Under the pieces are notes generated by a model, which did no database searches, was not told the origin of the DNA, and was given only the letters and a program-made list of their open reading frames with translations. Shown piece after piece: positions 36,609-45,717 of a stretch of 64,000 bases of DNA (positions are counted from its first letter, which is position 1; the number at the start of each line of letters is the position of its first letter). The stretch spans positions 124,001-188,000 of the forward strand of contig NZ_JACIAH010000005.1 in assembly GCF_014194695.1 (NCBI RefSeq), read 5' to 3'. Origin of the DNA: Rhizobium sp. BK399. GTDB lineage: Bacteria; Pseudomonadota; Alphaproteobacteria; Rhizobiales; Rhizobiaceae. Both the position numbers and the translations under genes were made by a program.

Positions 36609-37589
36609 TCAACCCGGATACCAGACGATGCGAGGATCCTCCTCCGAACGCATATACCCCCAGGCCGAGTCGATTAGCATTTCCAGATCGTAGACGGGCC
36701 GCCATCCCAGCAGGTACTTGGCCTTGCTATTGTCCATCCAGTTCGAATGGAACTGGCTTGGGATGTCGACCGAGTTGAGCCCGCGCGTGCGCGCCAGATG
36801 GGCGGCGACCTCGCCGTAGTCGACGGGACGATCCATGCAGATGTTGAAGAGCTCCCCGTTGGCGCGCCGATTGTCGAGCGCGGCAAGGATCGCGGAAACA
36901 AGGTCATCCACATGCACGAAATTGCGCTTCAATGGGCGACCGTCAGCGTCACGCAGGAGCGGGATCGTCTGTTCCCGCGCATAACGCACAGCATCGCTCG
37001 CCGGAACAAGCGTCTTCCAGTCCGGCCCTCCGAAGACGTCATCACCGAACGACAACGTGAACTTGAAATCATCCTTCTCCATGATCCAGGGCGCACGCAG
37101 ACAGCAGCCATTGATGCCGTACTGGATCTGGAATTGTTCCAGCATCACCTCTTCCAGAACCTTCGACAGCGCGTAGCACCCGGGATAGGCTTGGTGCGGC
37201 GTGGCCTCGGTGATCGGCGCTTCATGGCGATAGAAGAAATGGCCGATTCCGGCATCACCGCCGATAAGAATGAACTGGCGCGCAGTGGCGCTCGTCCTGA
37301 ATGCCTCGAGTAGCCAGAAAAGTCCCTTGACGGTGACGTCCATGACGTCCTCAGGCGTTTCCTTGCATGTCGCCAAATGCACGACATGTGTGACGTCGGC
37401 AAGCGCCTTGGTTACCGTCTCGCGATCGCTGATCGAGCCTCGGAGGGTTTCGACCCGCTCGGTTTCTGGGCACAAGCGATTATGACAAAGCGCGCGAATG
37501 CGCGCCTTTGAAAATCGCGGATCGTCGAGCAGCCCAGCGATGAAGTGCTGCCCGACCTTGCCCGTTCCACCGGTGACAAGGATCAGCAT
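36609..37589 (-). CDS. NAD-dependent epimerase/dehydratase (extended SDR)
   Basis: A 326-residue extended SDR. The cofactor motif VTGGTGKVGQHF is at residues 4-15 and the catalytic YALSK near residue 150. The C-terminal part has AKYLLGWRPVYDLE, typical of nucleotide- or free-sugar epimerases and dehydrogenases. The ATG at 37589 has GGAGGAGA upstream. It lies upstream of the binding-protein gene, and together with the divergent ABC genes it suggests modification of the imported compound. Confidence 0.86.
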   Translation of the reverse strand: MLILVTGGTGKVGQHFIAGLLDDPRFSKARIRALCHNRLCPETERVETLRGSISDRETVTKALADVTHVVHLATCKETPEDVMDVTVKGLFWLLEAFRTSATARQFILIGGDAGIGHFFYRHEAPITEATPHQAYPGCYALSKVLEEVMLEQFQIQYGINGCCLRAPWIMEKDDFKFTLSFGDDVFGGPDWKTLVPASDAVRYAREQTIPLLRDADGRPLKRNFVHVDDLVSAILAALDNRRANGELFNICMDRPVDYGEVAAHLARTRGLNSVDIPSQFHSNWMDNSKAKYLLGWRPVYDLEMLIDSAWGYMRSEEDPRIVWYPG

Positions 37590-37629
37590 ACTCTCCTCCA
37601 CCAATAGCTAATATACAGACACCTACGCG

Positions 37630-37699
37630 CGTCAATCGAATTGTAGTACAAAACGAATAATTGTAACGGAGCCCGTAAATTAGCAGCATCCGATTGACG
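37630..37699. promoter_or_regulatory. Inverted repeats in the divergent promoter of the sugar cluster
   Basis: Perfect 9-bp arms CGTCAATCG at 37630-37638 and CGATTGACG at 37691-37699 flank an AT-rich core. The core contains the 11-bp palindrome TTGTA-G-TACAA at 37641-37651. This lies midway between the epimerase and ATPase genes and is a good candidate for operator sites of a GntR- or LacI-type regulator, none of which is encoded nearby. Confidence 0.5.
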
Positions 37700-37805
37700 G
37701 TTTCGCGCGGTTCTGGGTAATGTTGCAACGGCTCGCGAGGGAGGAACTGGCGAGCTACATCACGGCCCGAAATAGGGGTTTCGGCTTTAGGAGGCTAGAC
37801 GGCTG

Positions 37806-38546
37806 GTGGCAGTTCTCGAGCTCGCCAACATATCAAAACATTTCGGCGCCATACAGGCGGTCAACGACGTTTCGTTTTCACTGGAAGCGGGAGAGGTCGT
37901 CGGGCTGATGGGCGACAATGGCGCCGGCAAATCGACACTCGTGAAAATGATCGCCGGCAACTTTCGGCCGAGCCATGGCGCGATGCGGCTCGATGGTCAG
38001 GATCTCATCCTTCACAAGCCGATCGATGCGAGACAGCGCGGCATCGAGATCGTCTATCAGGAACTTGCGCTCTGCAACAACCTCACCGCCGCAGCCAACG
38101 TATTCCTTGGCCGCGAACTCCGCCGCGGCCTCGGCCCGCTGCGCATTCTTGACTACCGGACGATGTACAAGCGCGCCGGCGAAATCTTCAAGGAACTGAA
38201 ATCGGAGACACGCCCGCGCGACCTGGTGAAGCAGATGTCGGGCGGCCAGCGCCAAGCCGTCGCGATTGCGCGCACCATGCTGGCCGAGGCGAAGCTTGTG
38301 CTGATGGATGAGCCGACGGCCGCCATTTCCGTTCGTCAGGTTGCGGAGGTCCTCTCCCTCATCCGCCAACTGCGCGATCGCGGCATCGCCGTCATCCTGA
38401 TCAGCCACCGCATGCCCGACGTCTTCTCGGTAGCTGATCGGGTGATCGTTATGCGGCGCGGCCGCAAGGTTGCCGACAAGCAGATCGGGGCAAGCTCGCC
38501 GGAGGAAGTCACGGGGCTCATAACCGGCGCAATCGAACAGGTGTGA
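37806..38546 (+). CDS. Sugar-type ABC transporter, ATP-binding protein
   Basis: A 246-residue single-domain ATPase, half the size of the usual RbsA-type duplicated protein and more like FrcA. Walker A is GDNGAGKST, the signature MSGGQRQAVAIA, and Walker B LVLMDEPTAAIS. The start is GTG at 37806 with AGGAGG 11 nt upstream. The permease gene follows after 34 bp. Confidence 0.9.
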   Translation: MAVLELANISKHFGAIQAVNDVSFSLEAGEVVGLMGDNGAGKSTLVKMIAGNFRPSHGAMRLDGQDLILHKPIDARQRGIEIVYQELALCNNLTAAANVFLGRELRRGLGPLRILDYRTMYKRAGEIFKELKSETRPRDLVKQMSGGQRQAVAIARTMLAEAKLVLMDEPTAAISVRQVAEVLSLIRQLRDRGIAVILISHRMPDVFSVADRVIVMRRGRKVADKQIGASSPEEVTGLITGAIEQV

Positions 38547-38580
38547 ACAAGCACCGGATGCAAGCGAACGAAGGTCGACC

Positions 38581-39579
38581 ATGGCAATAACCCTCGATCA
38601 AACGATAGCGCAGAAGCAGCGTAACTGGCTGTCGTCAGTCTTTGCGAGCCAGACGTTCTGGGTCCTCGTCGCCGTCGTTCTCGCCTGCATTTTCCTGTCC
38701 TTCGCCACGAGCTCCTTTGCTACCCCCACCAACCTCTACAACATCACCCGCAATGTCACCTTCGTCGCGATCATCGCGCTCGGGATGACGCTTGTGATTG
38801 TCACCGGTGGCATCGACCTCTCGGTCGGTTCGGTGCTGTGCCTCTGCAGCATGGTATTGGCAGTCACCATGCATGCCGGCTATGGCATCGGAACCGGCAT
38901 TGCGGCTTCGATCGGCACGGCGCTCGTCGTGGGCGCCTTCAACGGCCTCCTGATCGCTTATCTTGGGTTCCCGCCTTTCGTCGTCACCCTTGGTATGCTG
39001 TCGATTGCCCGCAGCCTCGCGATGGTTGCCTCGAACAACACCGTTGTCTTCCAGTTTGGCCCGGACCACGACAAGCTGCTGGCGCTTGGCGGCGGCGCAT
39101 GGTTCTTCGGCATAGCCAATCCGGTGCTCTATATGGCAGTGCTGGCCCTCCTCACCGGCTTCGTGCTGCGCTGGACCCGGTTTGGCCGCTATGTGTTCGC
39201 CATCGGTGGAAACGAGCACGCGGCAACGCTGACGGGCGTGCCCGTCAGGAAGATCAAGGTCGCCGTTTACATGATCTCGGCACTCTCGGCCGGGGTCGCC
39301 GGCATCATCCAGACGGGCTGGCTTGGCGCCGTGACCACGAACATCGGTGCGGGCATGGAGCTACAAGTTATCGCCGCGGCCGTCATCGGCGGCGCCAATC
39401 TAGCCGGTGGCGTCGGCACTGCGTTCGGCGCCATCGTTGGCGCGGCGCTGATCGAGGTGATCCGCAACAGCCTTGGACTATTGGGGATCAACGCCTTCTG
39501 GCAAGGTACCTTCATCGGTGGCGCGATCGTACTCGCGGTTCTGTTCGACCGGCTGAGAAATCTCCGCCAGAGCGAGTAG
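38581..39579 (+). CDS. Sugar-type ABC transporter, permease
   Basis: A 332-residue RbsC/FrcC-like permease with about eight to ten helices. Conserved blocks are GMTLVIVTGGIDLSVGSVLCL, the GxPPFVVTLGMLSIARSLA region, and GNEHAATLTGVPVRKIK, followed by AAAVIGGANLAGGVGTAFGAI. It pairs with the ATPase upstream and the divergent binding protein. It ends 11 bp from the convergent Lrp-type gene. Confidence 0.92.
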   Translation: MAITLDQTIAQKQRNWLSSVFASQTFWVLVAVVLACIFLSFATSSFATPTNLYNITRNVTFVAIIALGMTLVIVTGGIDLSVGSVLCLCSMVLAVTMHAGYGIGTGIAASIGTALVVGAFNGLLIAYLGFPPFVVTLGMLSIARSLAMVASNNTVVFQFGPDHDKLLALGGGAWFFGIANPVLYMAVLALLTGFVLRWTRFGRYVFAIGGNEHAATLTGVPVRKIKVAVYMISALSAGVAGIIQTGWLGAVTTNIGAGMELQVIAAAVIGGANLAGGVGTAFGAIVGAALIEVIRNSLGLLGINAFWQGTFIGGAIVLAVLFDRLRNLRQSE

Positions 39580-39590
39580 CTGAGGAGCCC

Positions 39591-40079
39591 TCAGTCCTCG
39601 TTCGACTTGGCGTTGTCGAGGATCATATAGTCGAGCGGCAGCTGCGTCGAATACTTGATCTGTTCCATGGCAAAAGCAGACGAGACGTCACGAATCTCGA
39701 TCTTTGCGATCATCCGCTTGTAGAATGCATCATAGGCCGCGATGTCAGGCACGACGACGCGCAGTAGATAGTCCACATCGCCGCTCATGCGATAGAACTC
39801 GACGACCTCGGGGAAGTCGGCGACGACTTCCGAAAAGCGTCGCAGCCACTCGATCGAGTGCGTTGCCGTCCGGATCGATACAAACACCGTGACCTTGGTG
39901 TTGACCTTCTCCGGATCGAGGATGGCCACACGGCGCTTGATGACGCCGTCTTCTTCCATCTTCTGGATGCGCCGCCAGCAAGGTGTTGTGGAGAGCCCGA
40001 CCTTCTTGGCAAGATCGGCCACAGCCAAAGTCGAATCCTCCTGCAAGAGACGCAGGATCTTACGGTCAAGACGGTCCAT
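39591..40079 (-). CDS. Lrp/AsnC family transcriptional regulator
   Basis: A 162-residue regulator. The N-terminal helix-turn-helix is LAVADLAKKVGLSTTPCWRRIQKMEEDGVI (about residues 18-47), and the C-terminal RAM domain with GDVDYLLRVVVPDIAAYDAFY senses a small molecule, usually an amino acid. The ATG at 40079 opens a compact single gene. Its targets cannot be seen here; the convergent transporter is not an obvious one. Confidence 0.92.
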   Translation of the reverse strand: MDRLDRKILRLLQEDSTLAVADLAKKVGLSTTPCWRRIQKMEEDGVIKRRVAILDPEKVNTKVTVFVSIRTATHSIEWLRRFSEVVADFPEVVEFYRMSGDVDYLLRVVVPDIAAYDAFYKRMIAKIEIRDVSSAFAMEQIKYSTQLPLDYMILDNAKSNED

Positions 40080-40130
40080 ACGGCAAAGCCCCTTCGAATT
40101 ATTTTCTCTGTATAGCGCGATTCCGGGAGT

Positions 40131-40796
40131 TTAAAAGAATTTTGTTTCAGACAGCAATGCCGCAACCCGCTCGCGCAACGTCGGCAACAACTCTGTTGCG
40201 AACCAAGGATTGCGTTTGATCCAGCCGGTATTTCGCCAACTAGGATGCGGCAGCGGAAAAATGACCGGCGAGCCCGGACGCGAAAGGGCCGTCTGCCAGG
40301 CCCGCACCGTCTCGGTCATAGTCTCGCGGCGCTCCCGGCCCATGTGCCAAGCCTGCGCATATTGGCCGACCACGATCACCAGTTCGATCTGCGGCATTGC
40401 CGAAATCACCCTACTCCGCCAATGCGGCGCACATTCCCGCCGCGGCGGCAGGTCGCTTCCCTTGGCGTCGTAGCCAGGAAAGCAAAAACCCATCGGCACA
40501 ATGGCGAAACGGTCGCGGTCGTAGAACGTCTCCCGATCGACATGCAGCCAATCGCGCAGGCGGTCGCCGGATGCGTCGTTGAACGGCAGACCTGTGTCGT
40601 GGACCTTGAGCCCCGGCGCCTGCCCCGCGATCAATATCCTCGCCTTGGAAGAGATGACCGCGACCGGCCGCGGCTCATGTGGCAATCGCGCACCAGGCCC
40701 GCCGAACGGTGCGTCACGACAGATCCGGCAGGCGGCAATCTCCTGCCGAAGGCGATCCAGCGCGCGCTCGTCCGGCGCGCCTTCGTCAGTCACCAT
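40131..40796 (-). CDS. Uracil-DNA glycosylase superfamily protein
   Basis: A 221-residue protein of the uracil-DNA glycosylase fold, in the group with an N-terminal CRICRDA. Motif A is GQAPGLKVHDTGLPFND and the C-terminal motif is PHPSWRN. Only one Cys pair is obvious, so an iron-sulfur cluster as in family 4/5 enzymes is uncertain. The first codons overlap the end of the nuclease gene by 7 bp, making the two translationally coupled. DNA repair is the expected role, but activity within this subgroup is not established. Confidence 0.8.
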   Translation of the reverse strand: MVTDEGAPDERALDRLRQEIAACRICRDAPFGGPGARLPHEPRPVAVISSKARILIAGQAPGLKVHDTGLPFNDASGDRLRDWLHVDRETFYDRDRFAIVPMGFCFPGYDAKGSDLPPRRECAPHWRSRVISAMPQIELVIVVGQYAQAWHMGRERRETMTETVRAWQTALSRPGSPVIFPLPHPSWRNTGWIKRNPWFATELLPTLRERVAALLSETKFF

Positions 40797-41326
40797 CCGA
40801 GTAATCCCGCTATTCCCCGCACATTCGATCTTGGCGCATGCTCGCGCACACTGCGCGGCGTCTCAAACGTCCCAGCCCAGAGCCCGACCTTTTCCATTCT
40901 CGCTTGCCTCTCCTCGTCACCATAAGCGCCATAGGACACCGCCATGCCGCTCCGCACCATCACGGCGTTCAAATCGACGCCGCCAGCCCGGCAGATCACA
41001 AGCAGGCGATCAAAACGGTCCCGCTCCGTTCCAGCGCACTGTGTATCGACCGCCCCAACAAGACGTTGCAATGCCCGCTTCGCCTCCTGACCGCAGGTCC
41101 ATACTCCACCTGCCCGCTCGCATGTCTGGCTCAGCTCGGGTGCATCGATGCCGTAGAGCCGCATCCGCTCATTGCCGAGATTCAGACTGTCACCATCCGC
41201 GGCATGAAATTGTCCGGAATGGACCGTTTCTGTCTTGTCGTTCAACTTCGCCGCAATCAGCCACAGGAACGCCAGCAAAGCCAGCGCCGTCACGCCGTCG
41301 CGCATCACCCGCCAACCGCGCGTCAC
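40790..41326 (-). CDS. Thermonuclease (SNase-like) family protein, membrane-anchored or secreted
   Basis: A 178-residue protein with a hydrophobic segment at about residues 12-26, then a staphylococcal-nuclease OB-fold domain. Motifs are DGDSLNLGNERMRLYGIDAPEL and the ERDRFDRLL block; the conserved Arg residues of the active site are present. The start is GTG at 41326 with GGAGG 7 nt upstream. It overlaps the UDG-like gene that follows. It probably acts in the periplasm. Confidence 0.85.
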   Translation of the reverse strand: MTRGWRVMRDGVTALALLAFLWLIAAKLNDKTETVHSGQFHAADGDSLNLGNERMRLYGIDAPELSQTCERAGGVWTCGQEAKRALQRLVGAVDTQCAGTERDRFDRLLVICRAGGVDLNAVMVRSGMAVSYGAYGDEERQARMEKVGLWAGTFETPRSVREHAPRSNVRGIAGLLGW

Positions 41327-41432
41327 GCTTTCGCCTCCTTCAGAAACAAATCCTTGGCAAAGATGGCTAACATCATCTTAAGGATTGGGCTTTAGGGTGT
41401 AGAGACCCGCGGATCAAGTTTCAACGTGCACA

Positions 41433-42968
41433 ATGAGTACTGGCGTTAGCACATCGACCGATAAGAACATCGTCGACAAGTCACGCAGTCACCGGAACAA
41501 GCCTGTATCGAAGGCTGTTCGGCTGACGCGGGAACGCCTGCAATCGAGCCACGCCGCGAGCGGCGGGTTCGATCGCGACGTACTGGTGATGTATGTCAAT
41601 GCCGTCCTGCAGGGCGCTTCGATCGTCCCGCTCTTCGTCATCATCATTGCCGCATTCGGCGTTTACTTCACGGAAGACACGCAGATCTTTCTGTGGGCGC
41701 TGCTGACACTGACAGCCCATGCGGCAAACGTCTTCATCGCGCGCCGCGCCCGCAGCCAGGAAATCAACGCGACAACCGCGCGCAGCTGGCGCCGCATTCT
41801 CCTGCTCGGCCAACTCATGGTCGGCTGCTGCTGGGCAGTGTTCGCTCTGCAGGACTGCGCCGTATGCGAGCCGTCGAGCTTCCTGCTTTACAAGGGCGCT
41901 ACGCTACTGATCGCACTTTCCGTGACGGCCATGTCGAATTTCATGCTGACACCGTCGGTGCTGATAACCTTCGCCCCTGTCGTCCTCGGCCTGGTCGCCA
42001 AGGCCGGTCTGTCCCGAGAAATCCTCGAGATCAGCCTGACCGCCATCTTCACAACCACCGTCATTTTCTTCAACTACATCGCCGACCGGCTCTTCCAATC
42101 CAACCTCAAGATTCTCGCCTATCAGGCAGAAAAGGACGACCTGATCGCCGAACTCGAAGTCGCAAAATCGATGTCGGATGAGGCCCGCCGCCGGGCCGAG
42201 GAAGCAAACCTTGCAAAGTCCCGTTTCCTCGCCTCAATGTCGCATGAGCTGAGAACGCCACTCAATGCCATCCTGGGCTTCTCCGAGGTCATGTCAGCTG
42301 AGGTCATGGGGCCGCTCAACAACCCGACCTACAAGGAATACACCAGCGACATCCACCGCTCGGGCGAGCATCTGCTGAATCTCATCAACGAGATCCTCGA
42401 CCTCTCGCGCATCGAGGCTGGCAAATACGAACTCAGCGAGGAAGCGATTTCGCTTTTGAACATTTCCGAAGATTGCATCGGCATGGTGCAACTGAGGGCT
42501 CGGGGCAAGAACATCACCATCTCGCAGCAGTTCGAGCCCGAATTGCCCGCCGTCTGGGCAGATGAGAAATCGCTTCGCCAGGTCGTCCTCAACCTGCTTT
42601 CGAACGCCGTGAAGTTCACGCCGCAATCGGGCGAAATCCACGTCAAGGTCGGCTGGACCGCCGGTGGCGGCCAATACATCTCCATCAAGGACAACGGCCC
42701 CGGTATTCCGGAAGATGAAATTCCGGTGGTCCTGTCCGCTTTTGGCCAGGGCTCGATCGCGATCAAGAGCGCGGAACAAGGCACCGGCCTCGGCCTGCCG
42801 ATCGTTCAGGCGATCCTCGCCAAGCACGACGGCCAGTTCATCCTCAAATCGAAGCTGCGCGAAGGCACCGAAGTTATCGCCATCCTGCCCGCCAAGCGCG
42901 TGCTTCAGACCGTTCCGGCTGTCGAGGATACCCAAGCGGTTTCCCGCAAGCGCCGCAGTTTTGCGTGA
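41433..42968 (+). CDS. Sensor histidine kinase, membrane-bound
   Basis: A 511-residue hybrid of about six N-terminal membrane helices (about residues 50-215), a coiled coil, and a HisKA-HATPase_c kinase. The phospho-acceptor His is at about residue 271 in SMSHELRTPLNAILGFSEVM, the N box is NLLSNAVKFTPQ, and G boxes are DNGPGIP and GTGLGLPIV. The kinase core resembles the PdhS/PleC-type sensors of Rhizobiales. No response regulator gene is adjacent, so the partner is elsewhere. Confidence 0.9.
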   Translation: MSTGVSTSTDKNIVDKSRSHRNKPVSKAVRLTRERLQSSHAASGGFDRDVLVMYVNAVLQGASIVPLFVIIIAAFGVYFTEDTQIFLWALLTLTAHAANVFIARRARSQEINATTARSWRRILLLGQLMVGCCWAVFALQDCAVCEPSSFLLYKGATLLIALSVTAMSNFMLTPSVLITFAPVVLGLVAKAGLSREILEISLTAIFTTTVIFFNYIADRLFQSNLKILAYQAEKDDLIAELEVAKSMSDEARRRAEEANLAKSRFLASMSHELRTPLNAILGFSEVMSAEVMGPLNNPTYKEYTSDIHRSGEHLLNLINEILDLSRIEAGKYELSEEAISLLNISEDCIGMVQLRARGKNITISQQFEPELPAVWADEKSLRQVVLNLLSNAVKFTPQSGEIHVKVGWTAGGGQYISIKDNGPGIPEDEIPVVLSAFGQGSIAIKSAEQGTGLGLPIVQAILAKHDGQFILKSKLREGTEVIAILPAKRVLQTVPAVEDTQAVSRKRRSFA

Positions 42969-42974
42969 TGTCGA

Positions 42975-44081
42975 CTATTTGACGATCCGCCAAAAATCAT
43001 CACTCGTCGCAAAATCCTGCAGATCGTTGTCGAACGCGCCTGCGTCAGTCAAGGCAATCAACCTCGCTCTATAGCTAGGATTGAGCTGGACGGTCTTTTG
43101 CACCGCGTCAAGCACAGCACGCCTTGCAGAAAGACGCTCTGCTTCGGGTGCGTCGGCGTCCAATAGTGCGTGATGCTTTTGGCCATAGGCTGCCGACATG
43201 AGAAACCAGTACCGTGCAAGCTTGACTGCTGGCGTGGTCACGAGTTTGTTGCTGAGCTCGAGTGCTCGCGCGTATCCATCGGTTTTATAAAGGAGGTTTT
43301 GGATGACATCGAGACTGTCTGCTATAGAAATCTCCGAAGCCTTCGAAGTGTACGCCATCGATAGGTTATCAGTGCCCTCGGCAAGGCTCGCCGCCGCATT
43401 TCGGAACTCGGGGATCGCGGTTAGCAGTGGTTCCGTGCTTAGCTCGTCTCCCAGAATTTCTTCAACGCGCTGAAAGAGTGGCGACAAATAGATCCGGGTA
43501 TACAGATAGAAGAAGATGAATCCGCTTACCAATCCGCAAACTAGCAGGAGAGGACCGATTGCGGGGAGAACGCCGGCATTTGGCTGTCCATCGACGAGGA
43601 AAACCCGGGCCTTCGCGTCGAGAAAGCCGCTAAGGCCCATTATTGCCCGATCGAGCGAGCCGATCTGTGTGAGCCCCACGCCAACGAGCATTGTCGTAAG
43701 CCACTCAGAGATGCGCTCGAGGTTCGTGTTCGAACTGAGCAGACGCTCGCGCTTAATCGCCGCCACAGCCGCCGGCGGGGCAGATGGACCCGTCCCATTT
43801 GCTGCCGCGCCAACAATGGCGCTGAGCGGTGCTGTGCTGTCCTTCGCCAGAATTCGCGGTACCGAGAACAAAAAGCCAAGGAAACCACCAATGGACATTC
43901 CAAGGAAGGTAATCAAACCGCCGACGCCTGTAGCAGCGATCCAACCGTCAAACTGCGAGAGAAGCATAAAGAGCAGGGTTACAACCGTTGCAACTCCGCC
44001 CACGATGCAGAGAAGAAGCGCATGTCGGCCGCGCTCGCGTTCCTCGGAAGTTGAGTTTGATCTCCCTGCCATCGCCGACAT
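42975..44081 (-). CDS. Membrane protein with C-terminal TPR-like region, unrecognised
   Basis: A 368-residue protein. Hydrophobic segments are near residues 20-42, 47-68, 117-137 and 170-195. The region after the second contains SNTNLERISEWLTTMLVGVGL, a stretch I associate with a family of large membrane-anchored bacterial proteins of unknown role. The C-terminal ~150 residues are helical and TPR-like (LLYKTDGYARALELSNKLV; YWFLMSAAYGQKHHALLD). The ATG at 44081 has GGAGGGG upstream. Function is not assigned. Confidence 0.75.
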   Translation of the reverse strand: MSAMAGRSNSTSEERERGRHALLLCIVGGVATVVTLLFMLLSQFDGWIAATGVGGLITFLGMSIGGFLGFLFSVPRILAKDSTAPLSAIVGAAANGTGPSAPPAAVAAIKRERLLSSNTNLERISEWLTTMLVGVGLTQIGSLDRAIMGLSGFLDAKARVFLVDGQPNAGVLPAIGPLLLVCGLVSGFIFFYLYTRIYLSPLFQRVEEILGDELSTEPLLTAIPEFRNAAASLAEGTDNLSMAYTSKASEISIADSLDVIQNLLYKTDGYARALELSNKLVTTPAVKLARYWFLMSAAYGQKHHALLDADAPEAERLSARRAVLDAVQKTVQLNPSYRARLIALTDAGAFDNDLQDFATSDDFWRIVK

Positions 44082-44200
44082 CGCCACCCCTCCAGTTGGT
44101 GCGCACCTGACAGCCAGCCTAGCGTAGGTTGAAATACACCCACAAGATGCACTTGTGTAGTAACAACAACCGATTACATCAAGAAGTGGAGGCGCGCCGT

Positions 44201-44581
44201 TTACCCGAACAGCAGATGCTTGCCGATCGTAAACAGGAGGAACACCCCGCACGCGGCAATCGTGCAGAGCACGGCGAAAGAGCCGAGATCCTTGGCGTGC
44301 TTTCCAACCATCGAGATCTCAGGCGAAATCCTGTCGATGACTTCCTCGATCGCGGTGTTGAGCGCCTCTACGGCAAAGAGCACGAGAAACAGGACGACAG
44401 CGATCATCAACTCCGCCAGCGTCGCGCCGACGGAGACCAGCAGGATCAGTGAAACCACGAAGAACAACAGTTCCTGCCGGAACGCCGCCTCCTTGATCAG
44501 CCGGCGAAAGCCGCCAAGCGAATAGCTGGCGGCTGCAAAGAAGTGGCTGATGCCGGTGAGTTTTGTCACGGCAGGTTTCAT
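44201..44581 (-). CDS. dgkA: Diacylglycerol kinase DgkA
   Basis: Small inner-membrane kinase that recycles diacylglycerol from membrane-derived oligosaccharide or glucan synthesis to phosphatidic acid. The 126-residue protein has an amphipathic N-terminus and three helices; the family signature EALNTAIEEVIDRIS is at about residues 75-89. In rhizobia it is tied to cyclic glucan modification. The ATG at 44581 gives the normal length. Its stop lies just beyond the start of the unrecognised membrane protein gene, on the same strand. Confidence 0.93.
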   Translation of the reverse strand: MKPAVTKLTGISHFFAAASYSLGGFRRLIKEAAFRQELLFFVVSLILLVSVGATLAELMIAVVLFLVLFAVEALNTAIEEVIDRISPEISMVGKHAKDLGSFAVLCTIAACGVFLLFTIGKHLLFG

Positions 44582-44700
44582 CAAGTGCCCTCGTCGTCCG
44601 TCAATGGCAGCCATTGCCGCCATCAGTCAGAAATTGCGATACCGGTTCACGGTCCCCGCGGCAAGAACTCTGTCATCAACCTGTCATAAACCTGAAGGTT

Positions 44701-45717
44701 TCAGTGCTTGTTGCTGACACCTGCCTGCGAGAACGTTGCCATGCCGGAATGGCAGGCCGCCGCTGCCTTGACGATACCGGCCGCGAGCGCCGCGCCAGTC
44801 CCCTCGCCAAGCCGCATCCCGAGCGCGAGAAGCGGCGTTTTGCCAAGCATTTCAATCGCTCGCAAATGTCCGGGTTCGCCGGAGACGTGGCCGATCAAGC
44901 AGTGATCGAGCGCCGAAGGATTGGCGGCCTTCAGGATGGCGGCGGCCGCTGTCGCGACATAGCCGTCGATCAGCACCGGGATCCTCTCGACACGCGCGGC
45001 CAGGATTGCCCCAGCCATCGCCGCGATTTCGCGTCCGCCGAGGCGGCGCATGATCTCCAGCGGATCGTCAAGATGGTCACTGTGCAGCGCCACAGCCTTT
45101 TCGACCGCAGCTATCTTGCGTTCCAGCATTTCGCCTTCGGAACCGGTGCCCGGGCCAACCCAGTCACGCGCGTTCCCGCCGTAAAGGGCATAGTTGATCG
45201 CTGCTGCGATCGTGGTGTTACCGATCCCCATCTCGCCGATGCAAAGAAGATCGGTGCCGCCTGCGATCGCCTCCATGCCGAAGGCCATGGTTGCCGCACA
45301 ATCGCGCTCGGACAATGCGGGCTCTTCGGTGATGTCACCGGTCGGGTAGTCGAGCGCGAGATCGAAGACCTTCAGCCCAAGATCATAGGCCACGCAGATC
45401 TGATTGATCGCAGCGCCGCCGGCCGCAAAATTCTCCACCATCTGCTGCGTCACGGCCGGCGGAAACGGCGTGATGCCCTGCTTGGTGACGCCGTGGTTGC
45501 CGGCGAAGATCGCCACCAGCGGCCGGTTCACTGCAGGCGCCCTGCCCGTCCAGGCGGCAAGCCAGAACGCAATTTCCTCAAGCCGTCCGAGGGCGCCGGG
45601 CGGCTTCGTCAATTGAGCATCGCGTTCGCGCGCGGCTGCAAGTGCCCTGGCATCCGGTCCCGGGAGATCGCGCAGAAGTGCCCGAAAATCGTCGAATGGC
45701 AGGCCTGAAACGCTCAT
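44701..45717 (-). CDS. cobT: Nicotinate-nucleotide--dimethylbenzimidazole phosphoribosyltransferase
   Basis: Makes alpha-ribazole phosphate, the lower-ligand nucleotide of cobalamin (named cobU in Pseudomonas denitrificans nomenclature). The 338-residue protein shows LTKPPGALGRLEEIAFWLA, IFAGNHGVT, GEMGIGNTT and the C-terminal catalytic-region LGMRLGEGTGAALA. It is divergent from cobS, which uses its product after dephosphorylation, with a ~138-bp gap in which I find no clear cobalamin riboswitch. Confidence 0.95.
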   Translation of the reverse strand: MSVSGLPFDDFRALLRDLPGPDARALAAARERDAQLTKPPGALGRLEEIAFWLAAWTGRAPAVNRPLVAIFAGNHGVTKQGITPFPPAVTQQMVENFAAGGAAINQICVAYDLGLKVFDLALDYPTGDITEEPALSERDCAATMAFGMEAIAGGTDLLCIGEMGIGNTTIAAAINYALYGGNARDWVGPGTGSEGEMLERKIAAVEKAVALHSDHLDDPLEIMRRLGGREIAAMAGAILAARVERIPVLIDGYVATAAAAILKAANPSALDHCLIGHVSGEPGHLRAIEMLGKTPLLALGMRLGEGTGAALAAGIVKAAAACHSGMATFSQAGVSNKH

